The notes under the pieces were generated by a model. That model made no database searches and was not told the DNA's origin. It saw nothing but the letters and a program-made list of their open reading frames with translations. DNA of 64,000 bases from Sorghum bicolor (Eukaryota; Streptophyta; Magnoliopsida; Poales; Poaceae). Position 1 is the stretch's first letter, and every line of letters begins with the position of its first letter. The position numbers and the translations under genes are program-made. Of the stretch, positions 44,871 through 57,599 are shown in pieces. The DNA lies in NCBI RefSeq assembly GCF_000003195.3, contig NC_012870.2, positions 46,180,614 to 46,244,613 on the forward strand, written 5' to 3'.

Positions 44871-47800
44871 TTACTGATTTTCGAAGAAGGTTTTGTAAAC
44901 TTCTTTTAAATAATCCTCCGTCTCCCAAGTGGCATCTTCTTCCCCGTGGTTGCTCCACAACACCTTGTAGAGCTTAACCACCCGATTACGCGTCTCCCGT
45001 TCCTTGCGATCAAGAATCGCTACGGGTTTTTCTTCATATACCAAGTCTGACTTCAACTTGATATCTCGAACTTCCACTCGTTCCTCCGGTACACGAAGGC
45101 ACTTCTTCAATTGTGATACGTGGAAGACAGGAAAAATAGCTCAAAGCGCAACTGGGAGTTGAACTTTGTAGGCCACATTCCCTTTCTTTTCGAGAATCCG
45201 ATAAGGTCCCACATAGCGAGGTGCAAGTTTTCGCTTGACGCCGAACCTTTGTACACCCTTCATCGGAGACACCTTGATGTACACATGGTCACCAACTGAA
45301 AACTCAATCGGCTTCCTTCTCTTGTCGGCATAACTTTTCTGACGAGCTTGAGCAGCTTCCAGATGTTGCTGGATGGTACGGACTTTCTGCTCCGCTTCGT
45401 TCACGAAATCGATGCCATAAAACCTTCGCTCTCCAGCTTCTACCCAATTCAACGGGGTTCGACACTGCCGACCGTACAAAGCTTCAAATGGAGCCATCTT
45501 GATACTCTCCTGGTAACTATTGTTGTAGGAGAACTCAGCTAATGGCAACCACTTAACCCAAGAACCTTTTGAAGAGAGAGCACATGCCCTCAACATATCT
45601 TCAAGGATTTGGTTAACTCGTTCAGTCTGACCGGCCGTTTGGGGATGATAAGCAGAGCTACGGACTAAATGAGTACCAATTTGCTCATGCAGACATTCCC
45701 AAAAAAGAGCAGTGAATTGTGGTCCACGATCGGAGATGATTGTCCGAGGCACACCGTACTGACGAACAATGTGCTCGAAATACAACTCCGCATACTGATG
45801 TGGACGATAGTCAGTCCGGACTGGAATAAATCGAGCAACCTTGGTCAAACGATCTACAACCACCCAGATGGAGTCGTAACCCTTAACAGAAATTGGGAGT
45901 CCACTGATGAAATCCATGCTAACTTCTTCCCATTTCCAACCAGGAATTGACAAGGGTTGAAGCAAACCAACTTTCATGTGAACAGCCTTCACGCGACAAC
46001 AATTGTCACAACGAGCGACAAAAGCAGCTATCTCCTTCTTCATCTTTGTCCACCAAAACAAAGGTTTCAGATCCTGATACATCTTGCTACTACCAGGATG
46101 GATAGACAATTTGGATGAATGAGCTTCAGATAAGATCTGATTTCGCAGCTTACGGTCTTTTGGGACTACAAGTCGATCCTTGAACCAAAGAATTCCGTTT
46201 TCATCAACCCGGAAATGCTTGGTTTCTTCTTCCTTCATTTTCCTCTTTATATGGTGGATGCCTACATCTGTCTGCTGCAATTCGATGACTCGATTGCGAA
46301 TGGTACTTTCCAGAGAAATCTGGTTGAGCACAAGTGGATGCATAAGATGTGACAACAACGGATCTTCCACTTGGATTGAGTGACAGTGCGCTTTCCGACT
46401 CAAGGCATCCGCCACTACGTTTGCCTTGCCCGGATGATAGTGCACTTGGAGATTATAATCTTTAATCAACTCAAGCCACCTTCGCTGCCGCATGTTCAGT
46501 TCAGGTTGAGTGAAGATATACTTGAGGCTCTTATGATCGGTGTAGATATTACACAGATTACCCAGCAGATAATGCCTCCAGATTTTCAAAGCATGAACAA
46601 CTGCCGCCAATTCTAAATCATGAGTAGGGTAATTGACCTCATGTTTTCGAAGTTGGCGCGAGGCATACGCGATAACGCGACCTTCCTGCATCAACACACA
46701 GCCTAAACCAATGCCTGATGCGTCACAAAAGACATCGAAGGGCTTCTCGGTATCAGGTTGAGCTAGGACAGGAGCTGATGTCAGCAATGTCCTCAACTTG
46801 TGGAATGCCTCTTCACACTCAGGTGTCCACACAAACTTTTCATCTTTCTGAAGTAGACGAGTCATAGGCTTGGATATTTTGGAGAATTCCGGAATGAATC
46901 GACGGTAATATCCAGCAAGACCAAGAAAACTCCGAACCTCGTGTACCGAAGTTGGAACTTTCCAATCCAGCACTTCTTGCACCTTAGCCGGATCCACCGA
47001 TATGCCTTCTTCAGATAAGACATGGCCCAAGAAAGGTACTTTCTTTAGCCAAAACTCGCATTTGCTAAACTTGGCATAAAGCTGATGTTCGCGCAAACGC
47101 GTCAACACTACAAGCAGATGCTCTGCATGCTCCTCTTCATTGCAAGAATATACCAAGATATCATCAATGAAGACCACCACAAACTTGTCCAATTCGGGCA
47201 TGAACACCGAATTCATGAGATACATGAAATGAGCAGGTGCATTTGTAAGACCGAAGGACATGACAAGGTACTCGTACAACCCATACCTCGTCGAGAAAGC
47301 TGTCTTAGGTACATCTTCAGGACGGATCTTGATCTGATGGTACCCAGATCGTAAATCAATCTTGGAGAATACCTTAGCTTTAGACAACTGATCAAACAAG
47401 ATATCAATGCGAGGAAGAGGGTATTTGTTCTTGATAGTCACCGCATTTAGGGGACGATAGTCCACACACATGCGCAAAGATTGATCCTTCTTCTTCACAA
47501 AGATAGCCGGACAACCCCAAGGAGAAGAACTAGGACGAATAAGACCCTTCTTCAACAACTCATTAAGTTGGGTCTTAAGCTCAGCTAACTCATTGGGTGG
47601 CATTCTATAAGGTCTTCTAGAGATAGGAGCGGTGCCTGGAATCAATTCAATTTTGAACTCCACATCCCGATCCGGAGGAAGCCCGGGTAGATCATCAGGA
47701 AAAACATCCGGAAACCCACACACCACCGGAATATCCTGAATAGCCTTAGATGTAACTGCATTTACAGTGCTACGGATTTGAATATCACGAGGGAGTTGCA

Positions 47801-48413
47801 CTAGAAATGCCTCCTTGGTATTTGGGTCTTTCAACATCACTACACGAGTGGTGGTGTCGATAAGAACTCCATTGCCACTCTTCCACTTCATCCCCAGAAT
47901 TACATCTATGCCCACACCGGGTAGAACAACCAAATCAGCAAGAAACTGACGGTCTCCTATTTCCAGAGTTGCCCCCAAAACCACTTGATTGGTGGAAATA
48001 TCATTTCTCGCAGCACTAATACAATAACTGCCCTTATCAAGTGTGACGGCCTTGATGCTATGCTTAGACATAAATTCAGAACTCACAAAGGAATGCGATG
48101 CTCCAGAATCAAAAAGCACGAGTGCATCATGTTGATTAACCAGAAACTTACCAGCCGTGACTACCTCACCAGCAGGGATTGCTTCCACAGCTGTGTAATG
48201 AACACGCCCCTGACGGACATTCCCTTGGTTGCCCTTCTTTGGCGGGTAAGGACAGTTGCTCTGCCAATGCCCGGTCTGATTGCAGTTCCAGCACGGACGG
48301 TTGGCAGGTGGAGTCTTGGCATAGTTGGGACCCGTATTGCCCCTAGGAAGAGCAATAGAGTACCCCTTGCGAAAACCCGTCTTGGCCTGATTCTTCTTCA
48401 CCGGAGGGCGGTA
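44871..48413 (-). pseudogene. pol region of element E: zinc knuckle, protease, RT, RNase H, integrase, chromodomain (one internal stop)
   Basis: Same frame as gag. CX2CX4HX4C knuckle ([14 protein letters not shown]); retropepsin [13 protein letters not shown] and [12 protein letters not shown] with [22 protein letters not shown] and catalytic FIDDILVYS; RNase H with [13 protein letters not shown] and [10 protein letters not shown]; integrase finger (HPGSSKMYQ ... CDNC), [29 protein letters not shown]-type segment ([15 protein letters not shown]). A TGA at 45141-45143 separates this from the chromodomain (45100-44871: KPVAILDRKERETRNRVV, VLWSNHGEEDATWETED). The chromodomain is the hallmark of chromoviruses and directs integration toward marked chromatin. 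Single nonsense codon; otherwise full length. Confidence 0.92.
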
Positions 48414-49196
48414 TCACTGGTTGGGGGTTGGAGCACGGAACGGTGGCTTAGCTACCACTGGAGCCTTGGACTGAGATGATCCTGCCTCGGCCTCGAAAGC
48501 CCTCTTGCGAGTCTTGGTCGCAGTGTACACAGTGTTATAGTTCTCTTGAGTGAGAGCATCACTGACAAACTCATTGAAAGTTGCACACTTAGTGCGGCCC
48601 ATAGTCTTCAGCAATTTGGGGCCCAAACCCCACTTGAAACTAGCAATCTTTTTCGTCTCGGTGTTCACAAACTCAGGAGCATACCTCGACAAATGATTGA
48701 AAGCATGCAAATACTCCTTCAAGGTCCTGTTGCCCTGAGTTAACTGCATGAACTCAGTATGCTTCATCTCCATGACACCAGGAGGAATGAAATGCCCTTT
48801 AAAAGCATCACAGAAAAGATTCCAATCGAGCACCGTGTCGGCTGGAAGAGCTTCCCGATACTGATTCCACCAGATACCTGCCGGTCCTTGCAGTTGGTGA
48901 GCTGCATATTCCGCCTTCAAACCTTCAGTCAACCGAAGTAGGCGAAACTTTTGTTCCACCGTATTCAGCCACTCCTCAGCTTGAAGGGGTTCTTCGGCTT
49001 CTCTGAAAGATGGGGGCTTCGTATCCATGAAGTCCTTGAAGCTACTGTACTGGTTAGGAGCTGGCCCCTCCTGTGCATTACGACCACCCTGATTTGCCAT
49101 ACGATTGATGGTCTCAGTGAGCATCCTCTGATTTTCCACCATCATTTGCATCAGCTCAGCTGGATTTGGTGGTGGGGGAGGAGGTGGTGGATTCAT
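48414..49196 (-). pseudogene. gag of element E
   Basis: 260 residues from ATG 49196 (MNPP, then a Pro run) to a TGA at 48414-48416. Capsid core of the retrotransposon gag type: PPSFREAEEPLQAEEWLN, AAHQLQGPAGIWWNQY, FCDAFKGHFIPPGVMEMK, FMQLTQGNRTLKEYLHAFN. Gag and pol are in one frame separated only by this TGA, with the zinc knuckle on the pol side, so the natural product is a single gag-pol and the TGA is most likely a nonsense mutation. Confidence 0.88.
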
Positions 49197-49559
49197 ATTT
49201 GCACACAGTCAGTGAGTATTGATGATGACAAGATTTGCCGCAGAAGAACTTATATTTATGCCTGAAAGTATTCGAGAGAATATCTTTATAGAAAAGGCAC
49301 AATAATTCAATTCCACAAAACAACATCACCAATTCAACACATGACACAGATATCCGCAATACGCACCACAACGGAAAACATCGGCATAACATAACGATCA
49401 TAAAAGACTGCACATAGGGTCCATAAAGTTATTACACCATCACAGTACATGCCAAGAGTCAAGATCAAGGTTCCAGATTACAACATGGTTACAAAAGCAT
49501 CACCGCTATCTGCCAACTACAAAAGATCCCCACAAGACACTACCCACTACTCCCTAAAC
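49197..49559. other. Spacer between extra ORF and gag of element E
   Basis: About 360 bp with no ORF. It may hold signals for gag translation; nothing is recognised. Confidence 0.5.
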
Positions 49560-50639
49560 TCAAGGCTCGTCGTCCCAGTCAGCGTCGAAGATTGCCTCTC
49601 CATCCTCATCGCTAACCGGCTCAAGCTCCTCGTCCTCCACGTCCTCGTGCAAAGGTGGTGCGGCCGCTGCTGGTCCATCGACCTCCATACCATCATCATC
49701 GGCCACAATCACCTGAGGTCCCACCTCTGGATACACGGGTATCGGGCGAGGAATAGGGTGTAGCAAGTTGTTGAGACGGTGAATCTCCACAAGACTAGCC
49801 TCAATCTGGTCCTGCAGATAGTTCTCCCGCTCAAGCGACTGAACTCGGTGCATCTCCCATGCTTGGCGCCTGTTCTCCGACACGCGGAGTGCAGTATCCC
49901 TCTCACGAGTGAGCTGCACCAAGCGCTCCTGCAAGGTCTCCCTCTCTATAGCTAACTGGCTCATCTGATCCTGCTTATGATCTCTCACTCTGATGGCTTT
50001 CACCCACTGCTGCCTACGGTACTCAGCAATGCCTTCCCAGTCATTGCGGTCCTTCTGAGCTTGCTCCAGGAGTCTAGCTTGCTTGCGAAACTTGCGAGCA
50101 CGCTTTTCAGCCTTCCGCTGCATCTCCTGGGCCCTACGAACAGCCATCATCACCTGTGCATAGGTGCCCTCTCACTGACTGATCAGCTTGAGCACAGCCA
50201 TCATAGCACTCATAGCAGGACTAGAGCTCTCAGCTCTCTCTCCCCTGCCTTGAACCAAAGCACAACCGTCAGCCTGTTTCCACTCCGCGGCTGCTGGGTC
50301 AGCACTAGGAATGGAGGCCGCTGGTCCTCCCGTCAGCTCGTCACCACACCTCTGACAGATATCGAGCAGGATAGTCTGGGCTGCAACCTGAGCTGCCTCC
50401 CAAGGAGTCTGCCCATCTGAGCTGCAAGTCCAGCCTGTCCATGCAGGCTTGTCCCCATGTGGAGGGACAACTCCCTGCACAGCAAACCACTGGATCCCTC
50501 CTGTGCTCTCCATCGCCCACCAAGAATACTGAGGTGGCTCAGTATACCTAACAGTCCGTAACACTCTCTAGAGCAGGGTAGGAGTGCCAAACTCGTGCAA
50601 GAAAGTGTCATTGGGACGGGGTGAAGCGGGTGCGTCCAT
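49560..50639 (-). pseudogene. Extra ORF of element E between 5' LTR and gag (two nonsense codons)
   Basis: One frame of 360 codons from ATG 50639 (MDAPASPRP) to the stop at 49560, with a TAG near 50568-50570 and a TGA at 50172-50174. The N-terminal half has an alpha-beta-like pattern (PPQYSWWAME, IQWFAVQGVV, then WEAAQVAAQTILLDIC) that resembles a double-stranded-RNA-binding fold in spacing; this is my inference. The C-terminal half is a long Arg/Glu/Gln coiled coil (about 50140-49790), then a Pro-rich linker and an acidic tail (EDVEDEELEPVSDEDGEA). I recall similar hypothetical proteins from grass retrotransposons but no assigned function. It is in sense orientation, unlike the extra genes of A, B and C. 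Confidence 0.72.
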
Positions 50640-51440
50640 CTGTGCAAAGGAATAGGAATACCATGGGTAAAAGAGGATTAGTTTAAGCAACATTTATTTA
50701 ATTAAAAGGGACGACATTGTAAGGGAAGGAGTAGACAGAATGTATGCATGAATGCGACATGATGCATGCACGAACCGTACGTCCTCACAAACTTAGAAAA
50801 TTAATATTCTAACGGATATACGGTGGCATACATTCGTCTCTCGATACGATAACTATCGGTTTACACGTGCGCTGTTAGGGTACCTGCAGAAAACTTCATT
50901 TCAGCCCAACAATTCCCAATATAACACTCAAGAAAGCAGTAAACTAAGTGTACATTGCTTGGACATGCCCAACATGCACAAACAATGACACCACAGCTAC
51001 CCGAGAATTTAAATGCTCCCCAATTAAGTTTCTTTCGTGGTTCTATGGTTTCGACATGTAACCACTCCAGAAAACCACCGCGAACACTCCCCTAGACCGC
51101 CGTTTGGACGATCATGCTCTCACAGCTCACACTTACCTGCGCGTAGGTGCGACGTTGCATAATTTAAATCTAGCGACATATGTGGCTAATTCACATATGA
51201 AGGCTACCTCCACCATTAGACCACAGGGTAGCATAGTGCGGTCATCACACATCCATACCTGAGTACTGCCGGAGATGCATAAATAAAACCCCCCAAGTCA
51301 GTACTTAAATAGCCACCTAGAGTCCTTATGTGGGCAAGGAGGATTCGACCACTGGCATAACTTAATTAATTAATTTACACCATTTTATTTAAAAAAAACT
51401 CTTTTGTTTTAAATACACAAACGCTGCATTTATAATGCTG
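50640..51440. other. Untranslated leader of element E
   Basis: About 800 bp between PBS and the extra ORF, without a supported ORF. It could hold packaging signals; nothing specific is recognised. Confidence 0.5.
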
Positions 51441-51457
51441 AACTTGCTCCGATGCCA
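51441..51457 (-). other. Primer-binding site of element E
   Basis: TGGCATCGGAGCAAGTT on the minus strand, 2 nt after the LTR end. It resembles the initiator-Met type site with changes at two positions. Confidence 0.72.
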
Positions 51458-51459
51458 GC

Positions 51460-54400
51460 TGTCACAGAACCAACCAAATTATAAGAGTTCAAGTGTAGAA
51501 ACGATCGACAATCAATCAAGTTTTCAAACTTGAGCCCATATAATCCCGGTAGTCAATCGAAATCACGAAGGACTTCAAACCAACTCGCAACAAACCAAGA
51601 TCGTAATAGTTCAACATAAACACAACGAATGTTACATAGTCATTCATTGCCGTCGAAGCGGCACCACATCGGAGTCATTAAGTTATTACAACTCAAGTTC
51701 GAAGTAGCGGAAGCAAAATAATTACACACACTTGTTCAAAGTTCAGTTCACAAGTTTGTTACTGCCAGAGTCTATGCCATCCTTCCAAAAGCATCATAGA
51801 CAAGAAGATTAGAGAACCGTGCCCAACGGTTAGTCCTCATCCCCAGCGGGATGGAGACAGGTCTTGCAGAAACCGTCATAGAAGATGTCATCTGCAACAG
51901 GTGGGAATAAACCCTGAGTACGAGAATGTACTCAGCTAGACTTACCCGTCTAGTAAAACATAAAAGACACCAAGGATCATGCAAGGCTAAATGTTAAGTG
52001 GAGCTGGTTGACTCACCTTTTGCCAAAAGCTTAAATTACAATTAAGTTAATTTGGAAGCATCATATTTATTTATCATCAGCCTATCACTAGATTAGCACC
52101 TGTACTACAACACATCACTTGATTATTACAAACAATAATAACCATATCAAATTCATTATATGTTCTTCTTGCCATCATCATTATCATGAACCAAGTTCAT
52201 TAGTGAATGCTACGTTTGCCGCTGCTCTGTCAAGATCTCACTAACCGGGAGAGACGGCGATTCGAATCGAATTCCTATCTAGCTGGAGGGTTATTCCTAG
52301 CACTCACCCAAGCATCCCCTGCCGGAGAGCCAACGGGTCACCTTTGGTACAACTCAGGAATTGCGGCTCCGATCAGCGCCGCACTCCCAGGGCTACCACT
52401 CTGCCAGGGAGGTCAGGAATTTTAACTCACCTGCCTTTGGACTTACGCCAATGGTCCCCCGCACACCGCACTTCCTCCGGTAGTGCGCACTTTATACTTG
52501 CCGGTCTTCCGGCCTGAGTCATACTACTCGGCTTCGCGGTCGGAACGAGTTATCCGGCCAACTAAGTGTCAGGCATGCGTTCAACATGACAAGAGGACGT
52601 ACAATGATCGGTCCTTAGCTGCCACAGACGGAGTTACTACAAACTTGCAAAACTCAGCCCGGCTTAAGTCAATTTAATCGGGTTCCATCCACGATAGCAC
52701 ATATAGACCATCGTGATCCGACATAACCCTATATCGCGCGGATGACAGGATATCACCCGACTTCTACCGATTAAAGCATAGCTAAGCTGCTACTCGATCC
52801 TAACTCTACAACCAGGGAGGGTGAATTATCTGGACAAGGATAGAGTAGAATGCAGCAACAGTTTCATCACAACTCCTATACGTAATGCATCAATAGATAT
52901 AACATATTAAGTAAACTTTCGAAAATAGAGGGAGACTTAGAATGCTCCGAGGCTTGCCTTTCACGAACGATGCCGGCTCGTGATTCGGGCACTCAACTTC
53001 TTCTTCGGGCTCCTCGAGTCCGACTTGCTGGACCTCCACCTCCTGGTTGCCTTCCTGTCCTTCGGGGTTCGCTTGGAGCTCGAAGGAAACTGCCACGTCC
53101 GGTGCACCTATTGCATGCTCGAACAATAAGAAGATGCACATGCTAACGATGAATGCTTAACAACACAAGCAAATCACTGGACACTCATTTACGGAGCAAA
53201 AGTCATACTAACTCGCATAAATAAATAAGTTAACATAGCCCAAAACCTATCATGACACTAGAGCAGCAATCAACACAAAACAAGTATGCTCAGTAAATAA
53301 ATCATAACTAATGATAGACAGATCCAACAAACATGTGTGCAGACATTCTGGAAAGCTTATGAAATTGTCTACAACTCATCTTCAAACATGACAGCAAGAT
53401 TCAAACATTAAACTAGTCATTTTAAACAAAGTTCCAGGTTCTGTCCCAGAAAAACAGAGAACCCCTATTTCTGGAACCCAACTTGGAACAGCTATAACTT
53501 TTAAACTACTTGGCCAAATGACCTCAAATTTAAACCACAGCTAGTTCAACAAATTTAGAACAACTTTGATTTAGACAAGTTTCACAGAAAGTCAAGTTAT
53601 CATTTAAGTAACAGTTAAATTGCTCCCTTGCTGTCCAGAACAGCATTTAACCCTAAAGTTAATTATTTAATGACATGACCAAGACACAAACCATGCCAAC
53701 CACATGGCTTATGATCCTAAGCATATTATAAAACAACCAGAACACCAGATGGAAACTCCCAAAACATTTACTTAACAAGGCATTTATTAATTAATTCTAA
53801 ATAAGAGCATAATTACAAGATACCAGTCAAAGTGCTCAGAAAAACCTATAAAAATTACAGAAGCACAAGGACATCATCAAAGTATCACCATAAAAATTTC
53901 ACAGCAATTGCACATACCAAAATAAAGATATGTATTTAACATGTATCAAGGCATTTATTTCATAAATTCAGAAACATGACTTATATGGTGTCAAACAACA
54001 GATTTCAGATTATTTACATCTTAGGAATACCATAAACAAGTTTACCATCAAAGTAGAACACCAGCATAAGCACCAATTATTTTATATGATTTAATTAAGG
54101 AAACAAGCCAAATTTCAAACACAAATTACATAACAAAGCTGCAGGGCTCCAAAAATAATGAAATAATTATCAAAGCACTCTAATGCCATGCAAAGGCTAC
54201 CATAAAATTTTCAGGGCAAGCTAAGCAGTATAACAAGAGATATGCATTTAACCAAGAATAACAAGATTAAATCCTTAATAAATAATTTGTCAGAAAACAT
54301 GATTCATTTTATATTTTTATTAAATACTAGCCATCTCAAGGAATATCACAAAATTTGTTTCAACATTTTTGGATCAGCAGAACTAGAGATATGATTTTTA

Positions 54401-55877
54401 CAAAATCAGCTCAAACCCTGATTTAAACAAAGGAGAAAGAGAGACTGACAGAGGGGACCCGCGCGTCAACGGACCCCACCTGCCAGTGACCCGGAAGCAG
54501 AGGCGCGGCTTGACCGCCGGAGATCTCGTCGACGGCGAGGTCTCGGCGCTGGCCAAGGGCACCATCGTGCTCCCCACTGCATTACGCATCTACCGGTACC
54601 CAAAACCCTAACTCTACCGGACCCTAGGTACCTTGCCCTCGCGAATGGCGGCACGGCGGTGGTGCGCGGCCGACCGCCGGCGTCTTTGGCCGGAGACAGA
54701 GCAGAAGAGAACACGGACGAGCAACAGCAAGACCTAGCGAAGCTTTTGGGACAAGAATGAGAAGGAATGGTGGACTACAGAGCCCTGGCCACGACGCCGG
54801 TGACCGTGGCGGAACTCCGGCGAGGTAAGCTCGCGTCGGAGCAGGCAATGCGGGCTCACCGAGGCTCGGCAGTCGCAACCAGCTCGACGACGGTGGAGAG
54901 GAGAGGCTTGCGGAGCACTGGACGGAGTTGCTTGACCGGAGACACGGAGATGCGCGCGCGCGAGCTCGCCGAAGCAACGGCGGCGACGCGGAGACGACGA
55001 CGCACGCGAGAGAGAGCGAACCGGGAGTGGACTGGCGCTATCCACACGACCGGAGACGCCGTGGCAAGCTGAAGGACGTGCGGAGGACTGACGAGCAGGG
55101 CCAACGGCGACGTACGGACACCACGAGTCCAGACACGCGGCACACCGGCGAGCTCCCCCTGTCTGACGACGACGCGATTCAGTTCCCCCAAGCCGACTGA
55201 AACTCGATTTTGCCCGACGATTTACTCCTTAATCACTCGATGATTTTGCTGGCTAGAAGCTCCATGCTGGAGAGCTACATGAGTACTCCAACAATGCTTA
55301 CAAGGTCACAGCTTGATTCGGCCTAGAATTCAAACGGAAAGATGAAGAACACCCCCTCGAGCAAACTGCAAAGCACCCAGGACTTAGAAATTTTTCTAAG
55401 TATAGGAAACCACCCCAAAACTGCCTTGTGGGCCACTTTTGAGAAATTTGTGATCATTTTCATGAGATGGTCATAAAACAACTTTTGTTCCTTATAAAAT
55501 TTGCTACAACTTTGCTGTAGGAAGTTTTGACATGCAAACATTTTATGAAACACTTTTTAAAAGCCTAAGCAAAAGAGGTTTCTAGGGCCTATTTGCATAA
55601 GTATGACTTAAGTGATTATTTTGGAGAAGTGATCAACATGAACATTGTTCCCAAAGTTAAGTTAAGCATAGATAAACTAATTACCAAGGCATTAAGCACA
55701 AACACAAGCATTGTTCACTCAAACATAAGCATAGGAGGCCTATTTAAGCAATTTAAATCACAATTTTGCATAGAATGACATGCCTCAAGATAGATGATGA
55801 TCATGATATGCTTTGAGTAGATGATGATGCTCATGCTATGCACATGATCAATGCAACCATAACACTAGGGTGTTACA
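51460..55877 (-). repeat. 5' LTR of element E
   Basis: 4418 bp, pairs with 40412-44828. GC-rich block at about 54434-55209. Confidence 0.94.
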
Positions 55878-57050
55878 TCGCTCGACGGGCCAAATCATAT
55901 GTAATCTACGGCGAGGGTAATGAGCTATACCGACGAAGCCCAATAGGGATCCTGCAGTGTTGCATCACCATAGAGGAAGGACGAAAGCTCCTCGAGGATC
56001 TACACTCGGGGGCTTGTGGCCACCATGCTGCTCCACGGACCCTCATAGGGAATGCTTTCCGACAAGGCTTCTATTGGCCAACGGCCGTAGCTGACGCCAT
56101 CGAGCTCGTACGCTCATGCCATGGGTGTCAATTCTACGCCAACCAGACACATCTACCCGCCCAGGCTCTCCAGATGATCCCCATCGCATGGCCGTTTGCG
56201 GTGTGGGGGCTAGACTTAGTAGGACCTTTACAGAAGGCAGCAGGGGGGTACACCCATTTGCTGGTGGCCATCGACAAATTCTCCAAATGGATCGAGGCTC
56301 GACCCATCACAAACATCCACTCCGAGCAAGACGTCCTTTTCTTCACCGACATCATCCACCGGTTTGGGATTCCCAATGTCATCATCACCGACAACGACAC
56401 TCAGTTCACCGGCAAAAAGTTCTTGGACTTCTGCGAATCAGCATCATATCCGTGTGAACTGGTCTGCAGTGGCCCACCCTCGAACTAACGGCCAGCTCGA
56501 GCGTGCCAACGGCATGATCTTGCAGGGGCTCAAACCGTGGATCTACAACCGCTTGAAGAAATTCGGCAGGAAATGGGTCGAGGAGCTCTCTTCGGTCCTA
56601 TGGAGCTTAAGGACGACGCCAAGCAGGGCCACAAAATACACCCCATTCTTCATGGTCTATGGCTCGGAGGTCGTGCTCCCAACGGACCTCGAGTATGGAT
56701 CCCCTCGACTCAAAGCATACAACGAGCAATCAAATAAGGAGACTCGAGAGAATGCGGTCGACCAACTCGAGGAAGCTCGAGACATGGCCCTCCTCAACTC
56801 CGCCAGATACCAGCAGAAGCTTCGACGCTATCACGACAAGCATGTGCGCAAAAGGGACCTGAATGAGGGCGATCTCGTCCTACGGCGGTGGCAGAGCAAC
56901 CAAGGACGCCACAAGCTGACTCCGCCCTAGGAAGGGCTGTACGTTGTGGCCGAGGTCCTGAAGCCGGGGACATACAAGCTAGCGGACGAAAAAGGGGCGA
57001 TCTTCACCAACGCGTGGAACATCGAACAGCTACGTCGATTCTACCCCTAG
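55878..57050 (+). pseudogene. Integrase of element B (frameshifted)
   Basis: Resumes after E with linker codons, then an HHCC-type finger (HSGACGHHAAPRTL ... CHGCQ), the core with GLDLVGP (first Asp), ITDNDTQF (second Asp) and NGQLERANG (Glu), and a C-terminal region ending NIEQLRRFYP at 57050. A frameshift lies between the second Asp and the Glu near 56440, and a nonsense TAG follows KLTPP at 56928-56930. The fold belongs to the DDE integrases that insert the cDNA. The copy is inactive. Confidence 0.87.
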
Positions 57051-57599
57051 AATTTCAAAGCTTTATGTTCCCATGTACATTTTGTACCAAGACCTTATCA
57101 ATGAATGCATGAATAAAAAATATCTTTCCCTCGAGTAATTTACCTTTTTCGTTGGTCAAAATTTCAACGTTAGAAGGGAGTACCAACTATGACCCATCAT
57201 AGTCGATACCCCCTCGGGGGCTAGCAGGGGAGTTCCCCCCCCCAATGTCGAAAAAACCAAGTAATTCTCTCGTTCCTATCAATAAATCTCACACGGTCAA
57301 GTAGTGGAGGCACCTCGAGCCCTTTAAGGGCCGAGGAACAACGAGCCTAAGGACTCCTACGCCTCCGAGCTACGGTAACTCTACTCAATTCCTCACCCTC
57401 GAGGCAATTGAGGTCGCCTTAACAAAAGACCAAATGAAAATTACAGACACAGGCAGAAAAAGAAACAAAAGAATCTCGAGCGGAAAGTTAGGCAAATATT
57501 CACAGATCTTATAAGCCACTTAAAAACACAGTACTACATAAGATAGAACGACAAAATACTACACTAGGGGCCTAGGCACCCAGAGCAAGCTCACAGGCC
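57051..57599. other. Spacer between convergent pol and antisense gene of element B
   Basis: About 550 bp with no convincing ORF. It holds several CTCGA/TCGAG words and an imperfect palindrome at 57315-57338 (CCTCG-A-GCCCTTTAAGGGC-CGAGG, one bulged A). The position corresponds to the dyad-bearing spacer of A and C. Confidence 0.6.

Larger units (their letters stand above)
40412..55877 (-). mobile_element. Element E: chromovirus (Tekay/Del-like) with about 4.4-kb LTRs, extra ORF, gag-pol and chromodomain
   Basis: LTRs 40412-44828 (4417 bp) and 51460-55877 (4418 bp), starting TGTCACAG and ending GGTGTTACA on the plus strand. Perfect TSD TCGCT (40407-40411, 55878-55882) in B's pol. Minus orientation: PBS at 51441-51457, PPT at 44829-44842. 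The interior (6.6 kb) holds, in sense order, leader, extra ORF, gag and pol with a C-terminal chromodomain. LTR divergence is roughly 1% by eye. Four nonsense codons across the two genes make this copy non-coding as it stands. Confidence 0.94.

Noticed and set aside
48414..48416. Programmed readthrough at the gag-pol TGA of E
   Set aside because: The zinc knuckle lies after the stop, which would leave gag without its nucleocapsid, and a second nonsense TGA precedes the chromodomain; simple decay is more likely.
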